Shown here: positions 56,957-64,000 of the stretch, piece after piece
Layout of the letters: each line of letters starts with the position of its first letter
How positions within the stretch are numbered: position 1 is the first letter of the stretch
NCBI GenBank assembly: GCA_963422285.2
Contig: CAXXJO010000001.1
Span: 992,001 to 1,056,000 of the forward strand
Length of the DNA: 64,000 nucleotides
Origin: VXYL01 sp963422285
Lineage (GTDB): Bacteria > Pseudomonadota > Gammaproteobacteria > Pseudomonadales > Azotimanducaceae
Reading direction: 5' to 3'
Translations under genes and position numbers: made by a program
The notes under the pieces: generated by a model
Database searches by the model: none
What the model saw: only the letters and a program-made list of their open reading frames with translations
What the model was told of the DNA's origin: nothing

Positions 56957-57039
56957 GATGCCTCTCCGTCCTCGCTACCGTCGGCAGCCAGTACTGGCTG
57001 CCTGCGCTCGGCGAACAAACGCTGGTAGAACTCTCTCAT
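56953..57039 (-). CDS. 28-residue mini-ORF coupled on both sides
   Basis: MREFYQRLFAERRQPVLAAD plus GSEDGEAS. Its ATG overlaps the symporter TGA (ATGA) and its TGA overlaps the SDR GTG (GTGA). Double overlap makes chance unlikely. Basic N-terminal helix, acidic tail. No family known to me. Confidence 0.5.
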   Translation of the reverse strand: MREFYQRLFAERRQPVLAADGSEDGEAS

Positions 57040-58631
57040 GGCGTCGGTGCCTCTGCCGACGCTGCTTCGTCGTCGAACATGGCGTCGAGGTGTTCATCCG
57101 GCAAGGGCGCAGTTGCCTTCGACACCGTATAGGTGACAACCACCCCGATGCATTCGCCGATGGCTGCGCAGGAGGTGGGGTTCGGGCCTTCGCCTTGCAG
57201 CCAAGCCACCACGGTATGGAAGATGCCGTCGCCGAACCAAGCCGGGTCCATCCAGGCCAGCCCTTCGGCGTGCAGGAGCACGAACGTGGCGAAACCGGAA
57301 ACCAATCCTGCGTAGGCGCCCGACCGGGTAACGCCCTTCCACAGTGCGCCCAGCACCAAAGGCCCGGCGAAGGCCGCCATCATGCCGCCGATGCCGATCC
57401 AGACGATAAGCGCGATGTTGCGTTCGATGAGCACCCACGCCATCGCCGTACACAAGATCAGCACCACCACCGTGGCCACGCGGCCGATAGCCAGCTCGAT
57501 TCGATCCTGCTCTTCCTCGGTGGCATTCGGTGCCAGCCGGTGGGCGAATGTCCGCCGATACAGGTCGTTGGCGATGATCTGCGACGACGACACCACGAGA
57601 CCGTCTGCGGTGGACATGATGGCCGCCAGGATGCCGACGCCGATCAGCGCCGCCAGCCAAGTCGGAAACAGCTCGATGAACAGCATTGGCAGCGCCTGGT
57701 TCGGGTTGGCCCCCTCTTCGAGCAGCGCGCCGTCGAGGATGCCCCGCGCCAGCAGACCGGCGAGGCCGAGCATGCCCAGGGTGATGCCGAACGCGAACGC
57801 CAGCTTGATGAACGATTTCTGCTGATTCGTGCCCTTCAGCGCCCACAGCTTGTTGCCGAGGTGCGGCAGCAGCCCGAGCGGCAAGTGGGCGATGACCACG
57901 CAGCCGATGGACCACCACGAGTGGTAGAGCGGCGTCGTGGTGTTCAACGCGCCGACGAGGTTGTCGTCCTGGCTTTCGAGATTGTCCAGCAGGCCCATGA
58001 GGCCGCCGTCGACGCCGACGCCGAACACGAACAGCGCGATCACCACCACGGCGAGAATCAGCATCATCACGCCCTGGGCGCCGTCGGTGAGGATGTCGGC
58101 ATGGGCGCCGCCGAGCACGACGTACACCAACAGCACCGAGGAGGTGACGACCAGCGCTAGCAGAGGCGGCATGCCGAGCATGATCTCGAACATCACCAGG
58201 CCCGAAACCAGCTGTCCGGCCAAGTAGAAGAACAGCACCAGCGAAAACAGCGAAACGATCACGCGGATGCCGTTGGACTGGTAGCGGTCGCCGAGATACT
58301 CGGGAATGGAGCGGTTGCCGAAGCGGTTGCCCGAGGTGGCGATCAGGCGCATGCAGATCAGCACGCCGAAGTAGACGCCGATGGGATAGAGAAAGTTGCC
58401 CCAAATGGTCGCCGTGCCCCACGAATAGGCGAGGCCGGGGCCGCCGAGGAAGGTCGCGCCGCTGGCCGTGGTGGCGGCGAAGGCGAAGGCCAGGAACACC
58501 GGTCCATAGCCGCCGCGGGCGGTGGCGAAGTCGTCGGCATGCTTCACCCGGCGCTGGCCGAGTACGCCGATGGCGAGCATGGCGCCGATGTAGAGGACGA
58601 GGAACAGCCAGGACCAAGCGACGAGGGACAT
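57036..58631 (-). CDS. Sodium:solute symporter (SSS family)
   Basis: About 531 residues, 13 membrane segments, from ATG 58631 (MSLVAWSWLFLVLYIGAMLA). SSS features include GNRSIPEYLGDRYQSNGIRV and AAIMSTADGLVVSSSQIIAND, the conserved TM8 sodium-site region. It heads an operon with the mini-ORF, an SDR and an esterase, suggesting uptake of a sugar derivative or polyol (inference). Confidence 0.9.
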   Translation of the reverse strand: MSLVAWSWLFLVLYIGAMLAIGVLGQRRVKHADDFATARGGYGPVFLAFAFAATTASGATFLGGPGLAYSWGTATIWGNFLYPIGVYFGVLICMRLIATSGNRFGNRSIPEYLGDRYQSNGIRVIVSLFSLVLFFYLAGQLVSGLVMFEIMLGMPPLLALVVTSSVLLVYVVLGGAHADILTDGAQGVMMLILAVVVIALFVFGVGVDGGLMGLLDNLESQDDNLVGALNTTTPLYHSWWSIGCVVIAHLPLGLLPHLGNKLWALKGTNQQKSFIKLAFAFGITLGMLGLAGLLARGILDGALLEEGANPNQALPMLFIELFPTWLAALIGVGILAAIMSTADGLVVSSSQIIANDLYRRTFAHRLAPNATEEEQDRIELAIGRVATVVVLILCTAMAWVLIERNIALIVWIGIGGMMAAFAGPLVLGALWKGVTRSGAYAGLVSGFATFVLLHAEGLAWMDPAWFGDGIFHTVVAWLQGEGPNPTSCAAIGECIGVVVTYTVSKATAPLPDEHLDAMFDDEAASAEAPTP

Positions 58632-58712
58632 GCGAAGGCTCTCTTGCGGCGGCGATTCAAGCGGGCGAGTGTGTCGGATTTGCCATGTCCGCGGCAAGTG
58701 CCTGCCGCGGCC

Positions 58713-58872
58713 GATAGTGGCCTAGTTTGAAGTTGGATCAGCCAAGCCACTACGGATGACACTACCCGCGGTAGTCAATAGACTTTTGAACCCCTGCGTC
58801 TTGTATATACCTCTACATACTGCATATACATGATGCAGCATGACGACAACGATTCAAACTGAGCGACTACCC
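58713..58872. repeat. MITE-like element, copy 5
   Basis: About 160 bp, ends atagtggcctagtttgaag and ttcaaactgagcgactacc, imperfect inverted repeats. The interior includes the inverted complement of atgtagaggtatata. No ORF. Just upstream of the symporter start, so it could carry its promoter. Confidence 0.6.
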
Positions 58873-59089
58873 GCGGCCAACGCGAACGGACGCATCGAGC
58901 TGTGCGCTCAGGACACGTCATTGGAGGAGAACGAACGGATGCGCCGTCGCCCAGGGAAACGCGTTTCGGCCCAAGGCCTCACCGCGCACCGCGCCCTCTT
59001 CTCCCGCGCCTGGACACCGACGGCGCTCCCGGCTGTTGTTCCGAGTCGAAGTGGAGCGCTGAGCGAAGGCGCGCGCGGAGACTCGCTGG

Positions 59090-59480
59090 ACGTCGACGAT
59101 GGGGTCGGCGCCGCAGGCGTTGAGCAGTCGCCCGCCGCCCTCTGGCAACCTTCGGACATCGTCTTCGACTTAAGCGCCGAGCCCCATCGCCATCCTCGAC
59201 AACGGCCACGCCATTGAAGTGGACCACGTGCCCGGCAGCGGCGTCGACCTCGACGGCGGATCGCTGCCAGCCGACCCAGTTCCACCGTCGCCCCGACAGC
59301 GAGCATATTGTGGACGGCGTTCGGCTGCCGATGGAGATGCATTTCGTGCATCGCGACGCCCGCGGCGGGCTGGCCGTGGGCGGCGTTCTCGTCGAGAGCG
59401 CCCATGCTGCTGATGCCGGGTACCGCGGACGCCGAGGCACCGCTGCCCGCTGCCGGGGCTCGTTCGCCACGCCTTCGCGC
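59090..59480 (+). pseudogene. Alpha-carbonic anhydrase relic
   Basis: Frames give PIAILDNGHAIEVDHVPGSG then, after a shift, TQFHRRPDSEHIVDGVRLPM and EMHFVHRDARGGLAVGGVLV. This matches alpha-CA: NNGHxIxV, QFHFHxPSEH, PMExHLVHxxxxGxLAVVGVL. The second zinc His of HFH is Arg (QFHRR). No start or complete C-terminus. Confidence 0.7.
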
Positions 59481-59907
59481 TAGGCGTCTCCTAGGTGGCG
59501 ACAACCGAGCCGGCGACCTTGGCGGCGCGCCGTATCGCGGCGTTCGGGACGATCATCTCGAACAACCACGGGTCCGTGCAGCCGCGCGACGACCGAGCCC
59601 GCGAAGGCGAGCTGGCAGCGAGTAGCTTCCACCGCAGAAGCGCCGCTGCAGGAAGAGGCCCGGCCAACCTTGCCGTCCCGACTTCGACAGCATCGATTTC
59701 GGCTCGTTCGAGCAGAACGCGCGGCCGCCAGCGCGGCGAAATCCGGCCTGCCTGCGCCGAAACGGCGGCCCGCTTGTGCAGGGGCGGATCTTCGATGCGT
59801 TTGCCGGACGAAGGTCGAGGCGGCCGGAGCCCGGAATGGCTGACGGTTGACGGCCGAGCTTGCTGCCAAGTACTGTTGATTCGTGGTCGAGCGTTGGAGG
59901 AAGGATC
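59481..59907. other. Degraded region, no gene called
   Basis: Open frames exist on both strands, but none shows a recognisable family. It ends with the ribosome binding site ggaagga of the lipoprotein gene. Confidence 0.35.
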
Positions 59908-60774
59908 ATGCTTCGACTCTGCGGAATAGTGCCGGCACTGCTGCTGTCGGCTTTGGCGACGGGTTGCGACGGCGGGTCTTCCCAGGATGACGACGACGTC
60001 CCGGAGGTGCTTTCGCCGGATGGCGAGAACGAGGACGCCAGCGGGCCTCTCACCAAGTCGGTGCTCGTGTTTGGCGTGGCGGTGCGGGCGACTGCCGGCG
60101 TCGCCGACGACAGGATTCTTCATGCCGCCCAGGTTCTGGCGGAATATCTCGACAACGACGAAGACGGCAATCCCGATAATCCCGCGGTGGTGGAGCAAAT
60201 GACGGCCCGCGGTGCCACGTTGGTGGTTGTCGTTGACGAAGAAGAACTCGAGTCCATCGCCGGCCTCGTCGAGTTCACCGATGCTTGGCAGGATCTGCGG
60301 GTCGATGAAATGTTTCCGGACGGACGTGCCGAGGGTCGCTTCGATGCGACATTGGAGGAAGTCCTGCATCTTGTCACGCACGTCGGCTACGCCAACGAAT
60401 ATCCGACCCTGTTCGGCGAGGTCGTCGGCAGTCTGCTGGCCGACGCCATGGACGTGGCCCGGGGCGGCAGGTTCCTGTCCGTTCCGGAGCAGTATCCCGA
60501 GGAAGCCTGGTACACCTATTACGACCTGACGTGCGACTACGCCTGCCAAGTGACGGAGTACATCTACTGGGCGCTGACTTCCGTGCTCGGGGCCCAGGAC
60601 TATCCTGGCCGGCTCGAAGAGATCCGCGACGAATGGCGCTTGAACACCCATGAGCTCGTGCGTGAAGCGGATACCCGCGTCTACAGCCTGATCACCGATC
60701 CGCAATACGGCTGGCCGACCGTCCTGCCGGACGGCGACTACGCCGGGGAGACATTTGCCGTCGAGCAGACGTAG
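59908..60774 (+). CDS. Putative lipoprotein with Ca-binding-like loop
   Basis: A 288-residue lipoprotein: MLRLCGIVPALLLSALATGC with lipobox LATGC. A thrombospondin/EF-hand-like loop DNDEDGNPDNP follows the helix ILHAAQVLAEYL. A conserved-looking block EEVLHLVTHVGYANEYP and GSLLADAMDVARGGRF sits mid-protein, and CDYACQVTEYIYWALTSVLG later. The block resembles a metal site but is not HExxH. Function unknown; intact among relics. Confidence 0.7.
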   Translation: MLRLCGIVPALLLSALATGCDGGSSQDDDDVPEVLSPDGENEDASGPLTKSVLVFGVAVRATAGVADDRILHAAQVLAEYLDNDEDGNPDNPAVVEQMTARGATLVVVVDEEELESIAGLVEFTDAWQDLRVDEMFPDGRAEGRFDATLEEVLHLVTHVGYANEYPTLFGEVVGSLLADAMDVARGGRFLSVPEQYPEEAWYTYYDLTCDYACQVTEYIYWALTSVLGAQDYPGRLEEIRDEWRLNTHELVREADTRVYSLITDPQYGWPTVLPDGDYAGETFAVEQT

Positions 60775-61373
60775 CCCGCGGCTTGCCCGGCCCGCGAATG
60801 GGAGGGAGCCCCGAACGCAGCGTGTTCTTGCGAGTGGCGGCGACGTGGGCTCGGACGCCGGTCGATCCCTCGCGGTCGCAGCCGCTGAAGTCGCTCTGCG
60901 TTCTCTCGTCGAACTTCCTGAATGCGAGCGTCACGATTTCCGCAGCCTTGACGGGCGACCGAAGTCCCCGCGGGCGGGCCGAATGCGTCAGGTCGCTGCT
61001 CGGCATCGGCCGCGTAGTCCCTTCAGCGCCTCTGCGGACGGCGCGTCGCCGTTGGTGGCCAGCAGACGCCAGCCGTGGCCGACAGAAAAACGCTCCGTGC
61101 GGATCTGGCGCCCGCCCATTCCGAAGCAGTGGCTGTGGTGATGTAGCTGCAAGCGATGTGCTCACGGACCGAGCTCGCTTCGATGACCATGCGCCAGCGT
61201 CCGGCATCGGCACTCGCGTGCAGGCGGAGCCGATGCCGGGGCTCGTCCGAGTGCTCTATCTTCTTCCGGATGGCGACCGCGCTTTAGTTCCGGGTCCACG
61301 ATTGCTAGCCTTCGCACCACTTTTTCTCATCGTTATCCTGCACCGTCATCCTACATTTGGAGTCATGGATAAT
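60775..61373. other. No recognisable gene
   Basis: No family similarity on either strand; probably decayed DNA. Confidence 0.35.
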
Positions 61374-61712
61374 TCAGAGCCAACAGGCAAACACGCCAGC
61401 CAAATCAAGGCTGATAAGATATCCAATGCTGTGGTGGAAACTCGATAGTGGAGTGTTGCCAGAGGTCTTGCGTACAGCCATGTTGTAGTTGCGTAGGTCG
61501 CATACGCTTCGAATGAGTTTGATTTTATCCATTTTCTCAAAGTCGTTAGCAAGAGCCTGATCATGACGGATAAAATCATCTTCAGCAACGATGTCAACCC
61601 AGTCTTTGATCGGCAGGGGATAGCGCTGCTTGCGTCTTGTGTGGTTGTTGATTGATCGAACAACGCTCACAGCACGACTTTGTCCAACCTGCCGAAGAGC
61701 TATCCGGACCAT
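61374..61712 (-). pseudogene. Fragment of an unrecognised protein
   Basis: One frame reads KQRYPLPIKDWVDIVAEDDF and LIRSVCDLRNYNMAVRK with natural composition. The WVDIVAEDDFIRHD...YNMAVR layout faintly resembles the C-terminus of alpha/beta hydrolases. No start, no catalytic Ser visible. Confidence 0.25.
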
Positions 61713-61892
61713 CGTTCCAGCCTTTCTTTTGTCAATGCGCTAGCGAAGCCGCTCTGCGGTCTGTTTCCAGTCAAGGGCCGGTGCATGATTTCGCGTTCTG
61801 TGGAACAGTCAGGTACGGTATCGTCGATTATGCGGCAGGTGGCGGCGGCATTGTCAAAACTCTATGAAGATGTATCCCGGTCAACCACGGTT

Positions 61893-62060
61893 CTAACGGC
61901 ACAGCTCTGCTGTGAATTCGGAACTAGACATCTCCAAAGTCATGGCGATTATCAGGATGTTCTGCAATGCGGCATAGCGTTTGCCACGTTCGATGCTCCG
62001 AGGCGCGTTCGATCCAGCCCCCACTTGTCCGCAAAGGACTCTTGCGGCTCTCGCTGGGAA
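61893..62060 (-). pseudogene. XRE-type helix-turn-helix regulator relic
   Basis: Frames give SQREPQESFADKWGLDRTRL, then GSIERGKRYAALQNILIIAM after one shift, ending SSEFTAELCR and a TAG at 61893. This is the usual XRE pattern SQExLAxxxGLxRTYIGxIERGxRNxxLxNL. One frameshift, N-terminus lost. Confidence 0.6.
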
Positions 62061-62256
62061 TTCTAAGTTGCCATACTAGCTGTCCAAAGCACCTTAAAGA
62101 CATCGCCTTCTAAAGCGCTGCCTATGTCCTCGAAGCGGCTATCAGTCCACGGACTACGAGCATCTTGACGTTCGGTGGCCTTGCCTTCGAGTTGGTTCGG
62201 ATTTCAAGCACCAAGCCCCTCGAATTGATGGACACCGACGCATGGTTCTTGCGACG

Positions 62257-64000
62257 CTACCAAGTATCCACATTGCGTCGCTTTTTCTCTGTCCGCGGCG
62301 TTGGCGGCCCGGCGGCGTCCAAGGCGCTGGCCACCCAGCGCCGCGAGTCCGCCGGGTCGATCACGTCGTCCACCGCGAACGACACCCCCGCGTTCAGCGC
62401 CTTGCCGCGCTGGTAGGCCGCGGCCACCAGTTCGTCGTAGCGGGCGATGCGCTCTTGCGGATCCTCGATGGCCGCCAGCTCGTTGCGGAAGCCGAGCTTC
62501 ACCTGCCCTTCCAGCCCCATGCCGCCAAACTCGCCCGTGGGCCACGCCACCGCGGCGAACGGCTCCTTGAAGCTGCCGCCGGCCATGGCCTGGGCGCCGA
62601 GGCCGTAGGCCTTGCGCAGGACGATGGTGACGTGGGGCACGGTGAGATTCGCGCCGGTTACGAACAGCCGGCTGCAATGGCGCACCAGGGCGGTCTTCTC
62701 GATTTCCGGACCCACCATCATGCCCGGCGTGTCGCACAGCACCAGGATCGGGATGTCGAAGGCGTCGCATAGCTGCAGGAAGCGCGCCGCCTTGTCCGAG
62801 CCGTCGCTGTCGATGGCGCCGGACAGATGCAGCGGGTTGTTGGCCGCCACGCCGATCGCTCGGCCCTCGATGCGGATGAACGCCGTCACCATGCCCAGGC
62901 CGAACTTCTCCCGCAGTTCCAGCACCGAGCCGGTATCCGCCATGGTGGCGATGACCTCGCGCACGTTGTAGACGCGCAGCCGGTTCTCCGGGACGATGGT
63001 ACGCAGGCGGCGCTGATCCGGGCAGTCCCAGTAGTCGACGCGCCCCTGGAAATAGGAGAGATAGCGCTTGGCGGCGGCAACCGCCTCGGCTTCGTCTTCC
63101 GCCGCCACGTCCACCACGCCGTTGGCGGTCTGCACCTCCAGCGGGCCGATCTCCTCGGGGCGGAAGACGCCGAGGTTGCCGCCTTCGATCAGCGCCGGAC
63201 CGCCCATGCCGATGTTCGAGTTCCGGGTGGCGATGATGACATCGCAGCAGCCGAGCAGGGAGGCGTTGCCGGCGAAGCAGTAGCGCGAGGTAATGCCGAC
63301 CATGGGCACGAGCCCGGACAGCCGGCCCATGGAAGCGAACGTCGGCGTGTCGAGCGGCCGGCTGGGGCCGTCGAAACGCTGCACGGGCTTGGCTGCTGGT
63401 TTGACCGGTGCCTGCGGAGGCGGTCCCTGGCGTCTGCCGCCCGTGCCGGCCCGCCCGCCGCCGCCTTCGGCGAACAGCACCATGGGAATGCGCCACTTCT
63501 CGGCGAGTTCCAGCATGCGGTCGGTCTTCGGATGGTTGATGGCGCCCTGGGTGCCGGCGAGCACGGTGTAGTCGTAGGCCATCACCACGCAGCGGGCGGC
63601 ATCGTTGCCGAACAGTTCGCCATTGATGGCGCCGATGCCGGTAACCATGCCGTCGGTGGGGAACTTGCGGATGGTTTCCTCCAAAGACAGCCCAGTGCCC
63701 GGCGTCAGCACTAGCTGGCCATGCTCGACGAAGGTGCCGGCATCGCACAGATCGTCGACGTTCTCCCTTGCCGTGCGCTGGTTGGTGTTGCGGCGTTTTT
63801 GCACGGCGTCCGGGCGCGCGTCGTCCAGGGTGACGGCGTGGCGACGATGAACTTCCGCCAAGTCCGGGCGGATGTAGTCCGGATCGGCCTCTTGGTCGCC
63901 GGCATCGCCGTCTGCTGCCACCTCCCCTTCCTCTACAAAGGCCAGCGCGTGGCCCTCCCAGACCGTATCGCCGGCCGCCACCGCCAACTGCTGGAGGGTG
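62257..64000 (-). CDS. Acyl-CoA carboxylase, carboxyltransferase part (5' end beyond window)
   Basis: At least 581 residues, continuing past the right edge. It begins in a biotin-carrier-like segment (LQQLAVAAGDTVWEGHALAF), then a linker and a carboxyltransferase domain: DGMVTGIGAINGELFGNDAA, GRLSGLVPMVGITSRYCFAG, IGVAANNPLHLSGAIDSDGS, PILVLCDTPGMMVGPEIEKT and QAMAGGSFKEPFAAVAWPTG. Both halves of the CT site are present. Likely a fused biotin carboxylase-BCCP-CT enzyme acting on acetyl- or propionyl-CoA. Confidence 0.85.
   Translation of the reverse strand, partial: TLQQLAVAAGDTVWEGHALAFVEEGEVAADGDAGDQEADPDYIRPDLAEVHRRHAVTLDDARPDAVQKRRNTNQRTARENVDDLCDAGTFVEHGQLVLTPGTGLSLEETIRKFPTDGMVTGIGAINGELFGNDAARCVVMAYDYTVLAGTQGAINHPKTDRMLELAEKWRIPMVLFAEGGGGRAGTGGRRQGPPPQAPVKPAAKPVQRFDGPSRPLDTPTFASMGRLSGLVPMVGITSRYCFAGNASLLGCCDVIIATRNSNIGMGGPALIEGGNLGVFRPEEIGPLEVQTANGVVDVAAEDEAEAVAAAKRYLSYFQGRVDYWDCPDQRRLRTIVPENRLRVYNVREVIATMADTGSVLELREKFGLGMVTAFIRIEGRAIGVAANNPLHLSGAIDSDGSDKAARFLQLCDAFDIPILVLCDTPGMMVGPEIEKTALVRHCSRLFVTGANLTVPHVTIVLRKAYGLGAQAMAGGSFKEPFAAVAWPTGEFGGMGLEGQVKLGFRNELAAIEDPQERIARYDELVAAAYQRGKALNAGVSFAVDDVIDPADSRRWVASALDAAGPPTPRTEKKRRNVDTW

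Overview
The window looks like part of a high-GC gammaproteobacterial chromosome. The order slmA, pyrE, rph, yicC, gmk, rpoZ, spoT, recG is a classic gammaproteobacterial core block, and secB, trmL, ntrBC, ubiA, gpmI, envC and comF agree with it. Many starts are GTG and many neighbouring genes overlap by 4 bp. I would not name a genus. Intact core genes sit among many decayed accessory genes, a short inverted-repeat element family and one complete IS. This suggests a lineage losing accessory DNA, possibly host-associated (inference).

Layout. 0.6-9.2 kb: nucleoid occlusion, pyrimidine salvage, RNA processing and stringent response genes, then recG. 9.2-15.4 kb: relics of a PD-(D/E)XK nuclease and a transposase, then rubredoxin, a dicarboxylate/amino-acid symporter, ubiA, TRAP transporter subunits (no binding protein nearby) and a Nudix hydrolase. 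15.6-24.9 kb: metabolic oxidoreductases, an HpcH-type aldolase, an AAA-ATPase-like protein with a C-terminal nuclease-like part, and a frameshifted tandem NYN-domain gene. 24.9-28.4 kb: srkA and modABC, one compact overlapping unit. 28.7-37.9 kb: a CsgG-like exported protein, comF/envC/gpmI, rhodanese/secB, trmL and ntrBC with a clear NtrC-type operator. 38.0-39.3 kb: relics of a class I fructose-bisphosphate aldolase and of a TonB-dependent receptor. 39.4-41.7 kb: a pair of acyl-CoA dehydrogenases.

42.1-47.6 kb is the most unusual part. Six tightly spaced or overlapping genes encode a polytopic Cys-containing membrane protein (MauF/CcdA-like position), two membrane-anchored thioredoxin-like proteins (MauD-like), a MauE/DoxX-like membrane protein, a large exported protein built of carboxypeptidase-regulatory/CnaB-like repeats, and a small Tat-exported, cysteine-rich, very acidic protein. 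It resembles the maturation half of a methylamine dehydrogenase (mau) locus with a different substrate. Three of the six genes carry stops or frameshifts.

47.9-58.7 kb: NAD synthase, an MBL-fold protein lacking its metal motif, ribosomal protein bTHX (36 aa), an AlkD-type protein, a GST, a HsdR_N-like nuclease gene beside a 22-G tract and a complete IS1595-family element, then an esterase/SDR/28-aa mini-ORF/sodium symporter operon. 58.7-62.2 kb: relics (alpha-carbonic anhydrase, XRE regulator) around one intact lipoprotein gene. The window ends inside a large biotin-dependent acyl-CoA carboxylase.
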